This document shows, one piece after another, positions 1-4,827 of a stretch of 5,650 bases of DNA. The DNA is from Anaerolineae bacterium. GTDB taxonomy: Bacteria > Chloroflexota > Anaerolineae > B4-G1. The position numbers and the translations under genes were made by a program. Below the pieces are notes generated by a model, which made no database searches, was not told where the DNA came from, and saw nothing but the letters and a program-made list of their open reading frames with translations. Every line of letters starts with the position of its first letter. The stretch's first letter is position 1. The stretch is taken from the NCBI GenBank assembly GCA_030612585.1, contig JAUWNP010000260.1, positions 1-5,650 of the forward strand, in the 5' to 3' direction.

Positions 1-64
1 CGTTCTTTCCTATGTTTATGCTGTTACATTTCGTGCAGCGATACGTGATAACACGCTGGATCAT
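1..64 (-). CDS. IS1-family transposase InsA-like N-terminus (partial)
   Basis: Twenty-one codons from ATG at 64 read MIQRVITYRCTKCNSINIGKN before the window ends. The C-x-x-C pair (C11, C14) followed by a short N-x-I-x-K-N stretch matches the start of the zinc-ribbon DNA-binding domain in InsA-type proteins, which typically begin with a short beta strand, CPxCxS and a V/IxKNG turn. An AGGAGG ribosome site sits about eight bases before the ATG. By family knowledge InsA binds the terminal repeats and the transposase proper is made by frameshifting into insB, but that part is outside the window. A zinc-ribbon start from another IS family is the main alternative, because so few residues are visible. 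Confidence 0.55.
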   Translation of the reverse strand, partial: MIQRVITYRCTKCNSINIGKN

Positions 65-96
65 GATGGTGCTCCTCCTGGCCGGCTTTTCGACAC

Positions 97-125
97 AGAA
101 TACCATTTGGAGCGTTATCAGTCAA
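97..125 (-). promoter_or_regulatory. IS-borne promoter for the transposase
   Basis: On the minus strand TTGACT (120-125) is followed after exactly 17 bases by TATTCT (97-102), a good sigma-70 pair. It lies inside the presumed left terminal repeat, as the IS1 promoter does. Transcription would start near position 90 and reach the ATG at 64. Confidence 0.6.
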
Positions 126-147
126 CATGTAACCACTACCGAATATT

Positions 148-369
148 TTATGTGGGGCTATGACGCACGGCTTTAACACTGAAAAAACCTGGCCCCGGCC
201 CCACTTCCAGCACCAGCGCAGCCCCGTTGAGGCGCAATCGGTCGACCAGTTCTTCCGGCGACAGAACAAGTCGGCGTAATGCAGACCCCAACACGAACGA
301 CAGTTGGTACGGACAGATCCCACGACCAAAGTGCCGCTTGATGATGTCTCGCCATTTCTTCCAACCCAC
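148..369 (-). pseudogene. Truncated SAM-dependent methyltransferase (5' fragment)
   Basis: The frame gives a basic N-terminus (GWKKWRDIIKRHFGRG), then LSPEELVDRLRL, then VLEVGPGPGFFSV, which is motif I of class-I (Rossmann) SAM methyltransferases. Eight codons later it stops, at residue 73. The family normally has 180-250 residues, so the rest of the SAM site and all of the substrate side are missing. I chose GTG at 369 because GAGGAG sits eight bases before it; the GTG at 378 is too close to that site. The stop at 148-150 lies 8 bases outside the apparent edge of the IS1-like element, so insertion of that element, with or without an earlier stop mutation, is the likely cause of the loss. The 3' part may continue beyond the far end of the IS. 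The fragment is not expected to be active. Confidence 0.7.
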
Positions 370-451
370 TTTGTACACTCCTCTTTCGTTTGGTGTGGGG
401 ATGTCAGCTACCGCTCACTCGATTTGTCACGTCCATTGCACAACAAATCTG

Positions 452-474
452 TCTCTGGCGCATCGGCCCAGAGA
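452..474 (-). repeat. Hairpin sharing the loop of the two terminator repeats (copy 3)
   Basis: TCTCTGG (452-458) pairs perfectly with CCAGAGA (468-474) around a 9-nt loop. The centre, read on the minus strand, is GGCCGATGCGCC, identical over 12 bases to the centre of the hairpins at 1640-1675 and 4742-4778, while the outer stem sequence is different. It lies between the lnt remnant and the methyltransferase fragment. Only a weak T-rich stretch (ATTTGTTGTG) follows on the minus strand, so terminator activity is uncertain. Confidence 0.6.
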
Positions 475-484
475 TCACAACAAT

Positions 485-507
485 CGCGGTGGCGAACAAC
501 CACCGCG
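485..507 (-). terminator. Hairpin just after the lnt remnant, probable terminator
   Basis: CGCGGTGG (485-492) and CCACCGCG (500-507) form a perfect 8-bp GC-rich stem with a 7-nt loop. On the minus strand it starts 5 bases after the TAA at 513 and is followed by ATTGTTGTG, a T-rich but broken tail. Its position directly after the reading frame of the lnt C-terminal segment supports that frame as the native end of the gene. Confidence 0.5.
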
Positions 508-512
508 CTGCA

Positions 513-951
513 TTATGACGTTTCCCTCCGCGCTGTGATGATGTCGAGTGCAAGGAAGACGACCATCTCGGCCAGGCACAGCCAGCCAATCCAATCGCCG
601 AGATACCTTCAAGATGATAAGGCCGAAGATTAGTGGCAGGCCTTTCGTATACCATGGCGCACCGGGCAATTGCAGAAAGGCGTCCATGATGTACAAGCCA
701 ACTAACCCACCAATAGTGACCGCAGTCGCTATACTGGAAAGGCGCGACGGCAAGATACGATATTGGGCCAAGATTATGGGTAAGAGACCGAGCAATGCCA
801 GAGGCCAGATACCATAGGGTGGCATTGCGAGGGTCAAAAGTACGGCACTCAGTGCAGAGAGCGCCGTGCCCAGTAGCAGGCGCACAACAAAGGACAAATG
901 AATATGCTTTGGTAACGTGATTCTGGAATGAGAGACCATTAAAGTATTCAT
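513..951 (-). pseudogene. lnt: Apolipoprotein N-acyltransferase remnant with internal deletion
   Basis: Lnt adds the third acyl chain to lipoproteins at the outer face of the cytoplasmic membrane, using a nitrilase-fold Glu-Lys-Cys triad. Residues 1-114 from ATG 951 look like an Lnt N-terminus: hydrophobic helices at about 21-42 and 50-62 around MPPYGIWPLALL, which aligns with FSPYDVWPAAII of E. coli Lnt, then a third and fourth hydrophobic stretch ending PLIFGLIIL. At 603-612 the similarity jumps to another frame reading RYLGDWIGWLCLAEMVVFLA and ending ITARRETS at TAA 513. This matches the last helix of Lnt (Y-x-R-x-G-N/D-W, hydrophobic, Arg-rich tail). About 350-400 residues, including the whole catalytic domain, are absent. 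The uncorrected frame runs on to 475 and adds about 44 residues of non-Lnt sequence. AGGAGG lies 5 bases before ATG 951. Deletion is my reading; an assembly join is possible. Confidence 0.7.
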
Positions 952-1019
952 CCTCTCCTCCTGGTCAATCTGCGTCTCTAGCCCATTACTGTGCTGCTGG
1001 CCGAGTCGTGTGAGGCGCC

Positions 1020-1050
1020 CGGCACTGCCCCAGGCGAAGCGGCAGCGCCG
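1020..1050 (-). other. Strong hairpin between the lipoprotein gene and lnt
   Basis: On the minus strand CGGCGCTGCC and GGCAGTGCCG form a 10-bp stem with one G-U pair around an 11-nt loop. The pair would be a C-A mismatch in plus-strand RNA, so the structure suits the minus-strand transcript. It starts 15 bases after the lipoprotein stop and has no T-run, so it may protect the 3' end of the lipoprotein message or act as a Rho-type or weak attenuating stop rather than a classical terminator. The rest of the 113-bp gap (952-1064) shows only the lnt ribosome site. Confidence 0.45.
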
Positions 1051-1064
1051 AGCACCCACGTGCC

Positions 1065-1490
1065 TTACTCCCCTACGCTCCACGAGAGATCGAAACTGCC
1101 ACCGGTCGCCTGCCCTTCGATGCGAATAGTGTAAAGTCCATTCTGCGGCACCGTCAGAGTGATGGTGTCAGCAGCGTCTTCGCGGAACGTTTCCTCCCAG
1201 AAGACTTTGTCGGGATCGCCGACTTTGAGCACCAGCGCTCCCTTCTCGACGGTGACGTCGTAGTCAAAGGTCATGGTCTGACCAGCCTCAGCGCGGAACG
1301 TCTTCCGCTCCACTCCATCGAAGGTGGTGTAGCGGTATCCTATATGTCCAGAGTCGCTCGATCCCACCCAGCCGACTTTGACCGTGCTGCTGCCGCACCC
1401 GACCAACAGACTGGTCATCAGCAACAACGCCAGTGCACCTACCGCCAACGCGACCAGCGGCAATGCATTCAGAAATCTTTTGCTTTCCAT
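1065..1490 (-). CDS. Small secreted lipoprotein of unknown function
   Basis: The 141-residue product begins with a type II signal peptide: basic MESKR, a hydrophobic core (about residues 9-30), and the lipobox LVGC with the lipidated cysteine at 32. The mature part of about 110 residues has alternating short hydrophobic and charged segments (TFRAEAGQTMTFDYDVTVEK, LVLKVGDPDKVFWEE, TITLTVPQNGLYTIRIEGQ), which suggests a beta-sandwich like those of pre-peptidase C-terminal or carbohydrate-binding domains. No catalytic motif is visible. ATG 1490 has AAGGAG seven bases upstream. It has its own promoter and stands first in a unit with lnt, whose enzyme would modify such a protein; that gene is now broken. 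The lipoprotein call is firm; the role is not known. Confidence 0.85.
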   Translation of the reverse strand: MESKRFLNALPLVALAVGALALLLMTSLLVGCGSSTVKVGWVGSSDSGHIGYRYTTFDGVERKTFRAEAGQTMTFDYDVTVEKGALVLKVGDPDKVFWEETFREDAADTITLTVPQNGLYTIRIEGQATGGSFDLSWSVGE

Positions 1491-1562
1491 CTTTTTTCTC
1501 CTTTGCTGTTGAACGTTCTCTTACTCGGTCTTGTCGTTTGGAAATCTGCTACTGCTGCATCA

Positions 1563-1591
1563 TCTATACTGCTCACCACCTTCCTCTTCAA
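1563..1591 (-). promoter_or_regulatory. Promoter of the lipoprotein gene
   Basis: On the minus strand TTGAAG (1586-1591) and TATAGA (1563-1568) are separated by exactly 17 bases. Transcription would start near 1556, giving a leader of about 65 nt before ATG 1490. The stretch 1491-1626 holds no other feature I can support. Confidence 0.5.
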
Positions 1592-1626
1592 CTTGCTGAG
1601 TAGTTGTCTGCTCAATCCTGCACTTC

Positions 1627-1698
1627 CAGTGTATCACAGAAAACTCCCCGGCGCATCGGCCATCCGGGGAGTTTTGAGCCTGGTCAGGTGACCAGGTG
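1627..1698 (-). repeat. Dispersed 3'-end repeat, copy 1 (palindrome plus terminator)
   Basis: This segment is nearly identical to 4731-4827. In transcription order it has an 8+8 palindrome CCTGGTCA-CC-TGACCAGG (1679-1696), a three-base gap, a 12-bp hairpin (1640-1675) and a conserved TGTGATACACTG (1627-1638). Copy 2 differs by a 24-bp extra unit and a few substitutions. It starts 4 bases after the flavodoxin stop codon. TACACT preceded by TG plus one base looks like an extended -10 box, so the unit may join a terminator to a promoter, although no -35 is visible. Confidence 0.8.
1640..1675 (-). terminator. Intrinsic terminator after the flavodoxin operon
   Basis: AAAACTCCCCGG (1640-1651) and CCGGGGAGTTTT (1664-1675) pair perfectly over 12 bp around a 12-nt loop. 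With A-runs on one side and T-runs on the other it could work in both directions; on the minus strand it closes the cluster ending with the flavodoxin gene. The loop carries GGCCGATGCGCC (minus strand), shared with the hairpins at 452-474 and 4742-4778. Confidence 0.85.
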
Positions 1699-1700
1699 CT

Positions 1701-2357
1701 TCACACCAGACGGGCACGCACCTGGCCTGCCCAGTCGCGGATGGCCTCCCAGTCGCGGAAGTCGCCCTCCGGCGATTTCATCGCCTTCATCATCAGTCGG
1801 AAGATGAAGGGCAACTTGCCGTAGTCCATCACTCCCGCGAAGAGGCCAACGTCCACCGGCTGCACCACCTCGCGCACCGGGTCCAGGTAAGCCGCCACCT
1901 CGCGGCGGTTCTCCTCCGTGTCCTCCTTCAGCGTCAGGCAAACGGCGAAGTAGGCCACGGGCACCTGACTCAAGACCCCCCGGTGCTTCTCCACAAACCC
2001 CACCGCCTCGGGCAACCATTTGCCCACGCGAATGCCGCTGCCCACGACCACAGCCCGATAGGGGCTGAGGTCGGTCACGTCTTTGGCCAGGCGCACGTCC
2101 ACTGCCGCCCCTGCCTCACACAATACCTGTCCGGTGGTCTCAGCCACCTCGCCGGTTGACCCGGCACGGCTGGCGTAGGCTACCAATATCTTGTCTCCCA
2201 CGTTCTCCTCCTTTCCACAGTCTGATTCGATGTATTCTATGGCCGGCTGACGCAGGCCCAATGTCGCCAGACCGCCGCAGCACAGCACGCTTGCTCCAAC
2301 TGCGCCTCCGGTCAGCATCAGGAACCGGCGGCGTGTGATCCTGGTTTGCTCATCCAT
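1701..2357 (-). CDS. Tat-signal flavodoxin domain protein
   Basis: The 218-residue product carries a twin-arginine signal (TRITRRRFLML, residues 5-15) followed by a hydrophobic segment to about residue 35, so it should be exported folded with its cofactor and may stay membrane-anchored. C26-C27 follow Leu and do not make a standard lipobox. From residue 56 a flavodoxin fold is visible: ILVAYASRAGSTGEVAE gives strand 1 and the FMN phosphate loop (about 61-69), and later YRAVVVGSGIRVGKWLPEA, VPVAYFAVCLTL and the family tail PEGDFRDWEAIRDWA. This resembles the HemG-like flavodoxin group, most of whose members are cytoplasmic. The protoporphyrinogen oxidase reaction itself cannot be inferred. ATG 2357 has GGAGG eight bases upstream and lies 14 bp after the previous gene, so it is the last gene of that operon. 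Confidence 0.85.
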   Translation of the reverse strand: MDEQTRITRRRFLMLTGGAVGASVLCCGGLATLGLRQPAIEYIESDCGKEENVGDKILVAYASRAGSTGEVAETTGQVLCEAGAAVDVRLAKDVTDLSPYRAVVVGSGIRVGKWLPEAVGFVEKHRGVLSQVPVAYFAVCLTLKEDTEENRREVAAYLDPVREVVQPVDVGLFAGVMDYGKLPFIFRLMMKAMKSPEGDFRDWEAIRDWAGQVRARLV

Positions 2358-2371
2358 CTTTGACTCCTCCC

Positions 2372-3196
2372 TCAATACTCCCTCGCCCGGATGTACTCGG
2401 AAACATCCACGTTGTAGACCACGTCCTCAATCGCCCACACGGCCCAGGGCGTCCCCTCGTCCAGCCAGGTCGTGGCTGCGGGCGACGGGATCATGATGCC
2501 GTGAAAGGTCTGCCAGCCCAGCGGCTCGTTGCGCCAGGGAATCTTGGCCTCGTCTGTGGCTTCCTTGTAGCGCATCGCCTCCATCGTGCGCATCAACCCG
2601 GTCTCGGGGTCAAACGTGACGGTGAAAGTATCCTCCTCATCACCGAAGGGCACCACGAGGCGGGCGGAGGTATCGCCAATGGCTTCCCAGCGCACGCGGG
2701 GATCGGTGATGAATATTGACGGTAGCCAAACCGATTCTCCCCACAGACCCAGATTGGCGGCCATGTCAACCTTGGGCTCGTTCTCGATCACGCCGACAGG
2801 CAATTCCATGCGGGCCTTGCCGTCGAGGTACCACTCGTTGACTTTCATCACCGGATAGCCAAAGATGGTCGCTTCGATATAGTGCCGGTAGCCCTGGCCG
2901 GCGATATGGGTGAACCTGAAACGTGCAGGGAAGCGTAGGCCAAAGACCCGCAATTTGCCCCGCCCGCTGATAACCGCCGATTCGATGACCGGAATCTGAT
3001 CCCCCACGATGGTCTCATAGTAGCGGGCGACGGGCGCCGGTAAATCTGCCGGCAACTCGATGGTGTTCAGCGCCGGTGTCTGCTCCGGGTAGGCGGGAAA
3101 GGGCTTCGGCTGCACCTGGAGTCCCAACCAGGCGATACCCGCCAGAACCGCGAGAAGGCCGATGAGCGTTATGACTACTTTAACCACAAGGTTCAT
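2372..3196 (-). CDS. Membrane-anchored protein of unknown function (DUF6544-like?)
   Basis: The 274-residue product has one N-terminal membrane helix (about residues 3-27, no cleavage motif, no lipobox) and then a long soluble part that should lie outside the cytoplasm. The soluble part starts with LPAPVARYYETIVGDQIPVI, continues with beta-rich segments (SGRGKLRVFGLRFPARFRFT, KVNEWYLDGKARMELP) and has many Trp and Pro residues near the end (WRNEPLGWQTFHGIMIPSPA). The layout recalls the DUF6544/DUF6920 type of proteins, but I assign this from memory only. No catalytic motif is evident. AAGGAG lies six bases before ATG 3196. The gene is 20 bp after the methyltransferase stop and 14 bp before the flavodoxin start, so the three are surely co-transcribed. 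A shared envelope role with the exported flavodoxin is a guess from position. Confidence 0.8.
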   Translation of the reverse strand: MNLVVKVVITLIGLLAVLAGIAWLGLQVQPKPFPAYPEQTPALNTIELPADLPAPVARYYETIVGDQIPVIESAVISGRGKLRVFGLRFPARFRFTHIAGQGYRHYIEATIFGYPVMKVNEWYLDGKARMELPVGVIENEPKVDMAANLGLWGESVWLPSIFITDPRVRWEAIGDTSARLVVPFGDEEDTFTVTFDPETGLMRTMEAMRYKEATDEAKIPWRNEPLGWQTFHGIMIPSPAATTWLDEGTPWAVWAIEDVVYNVDVSEYIRAREY

Positions 3197-3216
3197 TTTC
3201 TTCTCCTTTCGACTAT

Positions 3217-3933
3217 CTATCCTTCCGCAATCACGCCTATCTCAAAGTGGTCTTGGGACGGCCTGGCCCGCCGGTCGAATCCGGCCTCCGTCACGCCGAA
3301 AAACTCGACGGTCCTAAACCCGGCCTGCTTCAGCAACAACTTCAACTCCGGGCAGGTGTAGTAGCGCTGGATACAATCCAGGCTCTTTTTGTCCCCATCC
3401 ACGCCGGTTGCCTCCAGGGTGAACGTTTCCCGGAATGTCAGCGCGTCGAACGCGCCTGCTCCTGGATCGCGCGTCAGCATAAAGGCGGCGTTCGGGGCGG
3501 TCAGGATGAACTTGTCGCCCGACTTAAGCGCACGGGCCACGTTCTCCAGGATCAGGAGATCCATCTCGTCCGTCTCCATCAGCGAAAACGCGCCTTCACA
3601 GATCGAGAGGGCTACGTCAAACTGGGCCTCGAAATCCAATGCGCGCGCGTCGCCGGCGATGAATGTGACGCCGAGGTTCTCCGCTTGCGCCGCTTTGCGC
3701 CCCTGAGCCAGCAGCGACTCGGACAGATCGAGACCCACGACCTGGTACCCCCTGCAAGCAAGTTCCAGCGCGTGGCGGCCGGTTCCGCACCCCACGTCCA
3801 AAATGGTCTTGGACTTGTCGTGACCGATCTCTTGTTCGATAAAGTCCACTTCGCCTTGCGTGCCCTGCGTATACGGCTCCTGGTCATAATCGGCAAAGTT
3901 CTTGTACAGTTCTACATACCACGGACCTGGCAT
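3217..3933 (-). CDS. Class I SAM-dependent methyltransferase
   Basis: The 238-residue protein contains a complete class-I methyltransferase core. Motif I is ILDVGCGTGRHALELA (from residue 44), the acidic residue after strand 2 is D69 in GLDLSESLL, motif II is FIAGDARALDF with D95, and FDVALSICEGAFSLME follows. The C-terminal part (RYYTCPELKLLLKQAGFRTVEFFG) is the usual end of the type 11/25 methyltransferases. The N-terminus WYVELYKNFADYDQEPYTQG with GEVDFIEQEIG is typical of a common uncharacterised bacterial subfamily. Cofactor binding is clear; the substrate is unknown and no DNA, rRNA or protein target motif is seen. I chose ATG 3933 because AAGGAG lies six bases upstream and the domain begins there; the open frame runs back to 4047 without a better start. 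It is cytosolic, yet its operon partners are membrane or exported proteins. Confidence 0.9.
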   Translation of the reverse strand: MPGPWYVELYKNFADYDQEPYTQGTQGEVDFIEQEIGHDKSKTILDVGCGTGRHALELACRGYQVVGLDLSESLLAQGRKAAQAENLGVTFIAGDARALDFEAQFDVALSICEGAFSLMETDEMDLLILENVARALKSGDKFILTAPNAAFMLTRDPGAGAFDALTFRETFTLEATGVDGDKKSLDCIQRYYTCPELKLLLKQAGFRTVEFFGVTEAGFDRRARPSQDHFEIGVIAEG

Positions 3934-3980
3934 AGCATACTCCTTCCTTTTCCTGCGGCAGACCGTCTGACAGCGGGTCA

Positions 3981-4166
3981 TCAACTCTGCGGTCGAACGA
4001 TGAGGCCCGCCAGACTGCCGAGCATCAACGCCACCGGCGTCCACCATCCCCGCGCCTTCTGGGGACCTTGGGCCGCCCGAATCAGCCGGTACTGCTCGGC
4101 CTCCCGCAATCTATCCTTGATGCGTTCCTCTGCCAACCGTTGGGCCAGATATGGATCGAACAACAT
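3981..4166 (-). CDS. Small single-span membrane protein (61 aa)
   Basis: The first 35 residues are strongly charged and helical (LAQRLAEERIKDRLREAEQY), with a heptad-like spacing that would suit a short coiled coil. Residues 41-57 (WWTPVALMLGSLAGLIV) form one membrane span, followed by a four-residue tail. GAGGA sits 6-7 bases before ATG 4166. The gene lies 47 bp before the methyltransferase and is its likely first partner in the operon. The pattern, an ERIK-x-LREAEQ-x-R-L helix followed by a short hydrophobic segment, is one I recall from short uncharacterised proteins in Chloroflexota and Actinomycetota genomes. No function is known. A role as a membrane tether or small regulator is possible but not shown. 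Confidence 0.7.
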   Translation of the reverse strand: MLFDPYLAQRLAEERIKDRLREAEQYRLIRAAQGPQKARGWWTPVALMLGSLAGLIVRPQS

Positions 4167-4282
4167 TGCTCTTCCTCACTTTGTTTGATCGAGTTTTATC
4201 GGGAAATCTGTTTTGCGCCCACAAACACTATAGCGAATTGGGAAACAAACGAGTTTTCTCTCACTCGGCCATTCGTTCCATT
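4167..4282 (-). promoter_or_regulatory. AT-rich gap before the small-protein operon, weak -10 candidate
   Basis: The 116-bp gap is AT-richer than its surroundings. A TATAGT box lies at 4227-4232 on the minus strand, about 60 bases before ATG 4166, but the hexamer 17 bases upstream (AACTCG) is a poor -35. There is no terminator hairpin between the receiver gene and this operon, so read-through from the receiver gene is equally possible. The neighbouring 16-bp repeats would sit just upstream of this box. Confidence 0.25.
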
Positions 4283-4318
4283 CTAAATTCGTTGATTTCC
4301 AAATTCGTTGTTGTGTCG
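4271..4318. repeat. Three 16-bp tandem repeats (iteron-like)
   Basis: On the plus strand ATTCGTT occurs at 4271, 4287 and 4303, an exact 16-bp period. The last two units share the ten bases AAATTCGTTG, and the first unit is less alike. The repeats cover the final codons and stop (TAG at 4283-4285) of the receiver gene and lie some 40-85 bases upstream of the candidate -10 box of the next operon. Regular spacing near 1.5 helical turns could mark a regulator site, or may just be a small expansion at the gene end. Confidence 0.55.
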
Positions 4319-4672
4319 CCTATGACAGCAATCGTTCACCGCCGCCAGCAACCGTTCCGGGGGGTCTCCCTTGCTGACGAAAGCGTCAGCCCCGGCGTCC
4401 AGCGCCGCCTGGCGTGCTTCCGGCCGCCCACTGAGCGCGATCACCACCAGACGCGGACAGAGTTCGCGCAAGGTGGGTAGCAGGCCATCTGCTTCCAGGC
4501 CGGGCAACTCCCAGTCGAGCAATACCAGGTCGGGGCAAGCCGCTTTCACCCAATCCAGCAAGCCCGTGACGTCAACGGCTTCCCCCAGGATGCTGACGCC
4601 CGGCTGCTGCTCCAACACCAGTCGCAGCGCCGAGCGTACCTTGGATTGATCATCAGCCAATAAAACACGCAT
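4283..4672 (-). CDS. Stand-alone response regulator receiver domain
   Basis: The 129-residue product is a single REC (CheY-like) domain with no output domain. The acidic pair is D7-D8 (MRVLLADDQ), the phospho-acceptor is D53 (PDLVLLDWELPG), the switch residue is S81 (VVIALSGR) and the conserved lysine is K101 (AFVSKGD), so it should accept phosphate. The tail after residue 113 (CCHRRHNNEFGNQRI) is unrelated to REC and is encoded partly by the 16-bp repeats. I prefer ATG 4672, where the domain begins; ATG 4687 adds five residues and has AAGGAG 11 bases upstream, so it remains possible. By family knowledge such proteins relay phosphate or act by binding partners. It lies downstream of a kinase and a LuxR regulator and could be their partner, though a terminator separates them. 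Confidence 0.85.
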   Translation of the reverse strand: MRVLLADDQSKVRSALRLVLEQQPGVSILGEAVDVTGLLDWVKAACPDLVLLDWELPGLEADGLLPTLRELCPRLVVIALSGRPEARQAALDAGADAFVSKGDPPERLLAAVNDCCHRRHNNEFGNQRI

Positions 4673-4730
4673 GTGCCTTACACCCATTTGCTCATCTACT
4701 CCTTACTCATTCACTCCTCATTTCCGCTCA

Positions 4731-4827
4731 CAGTGTAACACAAAAAACCCCCCGGCGCATCGGCCAACCGGGGAGTTTCGAGCCTGGTCAGGTAGCTAGT
4801 CTTTTACCTGGTCAGGTGACCAGGTGA
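4731..4827 (-). repeat. Dispersed 3'-end repeat, copy 2, with internal duplication
   Basis: This is the second copy of the segment at 1627-1698. It has the same palindrome (CCTGGTCA at 4807-4814, TGACCAGG at 4817-4824), the same terminator hairpin and the same TGTG-N-TACACTG flank (4731-4742). It has an extra 24-bp unit (4783-4806) that starts with the same CCTGGTCAGGT and then degenerates to AGCTAG. The stop codon of the LuxR regulator (TGA, 4812-4814) lies inside the palindrome, so the repeat supplies its last three residues. The TG-N-TACACT box may serve as an extended -10 for the receiver gene. Confidence 0.8.
4742..4778 (-). terminator. Intrinsic terminator after the LuxR-type regulator
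   Basis: On the minus strand an 11-bp stem (AAACTCCCCGG with CCGGGGGGTTT) around a 12-nt loop is followed directly by a run of six T. One pair is U-G in the minus-strand RNA but would be a C-A mismatch in plus-strand RNA, which marks the minus strand as the functional direction. It closes the kinase-regulator operon. Confidence 0.85.

Larger units (their letters stand above)
1..140 (-). mobile_element. Left end of an IS1-like insertion sequence (partial)
   Basis: The minus strand from position 140 starts GGTAGTGGTTACATG and then carries TTGACTGATAACG and AATGGTATTCTGTG. As I remember it, the IS1 left inverted repeat also begins GGT, has an ACTGAT block about 18 bases in, and continues ATGGTGTT. 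A promoter, a strong ribosome site and a zinc-ribbon transposase start follow in the order expected for IS1-family elements. The element runs off the low-coordinate edge, so the right end, the orfB part and the target duplication cannot be seen. The outer edge at 140 rests on the GGT start and could be off by a few bases. Confidence 0.5.

Noticed and set aside
404..655. Minus-strand frame starting MVYERPATN
   Set aside because: It lies across the lnt deletion point and both hairpins, and its translation resembles no family; the lnt C-terminal helix is in another frame.
951..1083. N-terminal extension of the lnt frame up to 1083
   Set aside because: The extra 44 residues are low-complexity and basic, run through a strong hairpin and overlap the lipoprotein gene; ATG 951 has the good ribosome site and the family-like start.
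1684..2019. Minus-strand frame of 111 codons, ending in the palindrome
   Set aside because: Gly/Arg-rich shadow of the flavodoxin gene; the flavodoxin frame has clear family motifs through to its stop at 1701.
3247..4188. Long plus-strand open frame (313 codons)
   Set aside because: It is antisense to the well-supported methyltransferase and small-protein genes, has no ribosome site, and its translation has no recognisable domain; its length follows from GC-rich codon use on the other strand.
4688..4699. Possible tiny leader frame (ATG AGC AAA TGG GTG TAA) before the receiver gene
   Set aside because: It has only five codons, and its distance to AAGGAG is too short; no regulatory pattern such as repeated codons or alternative hairpins was seen.
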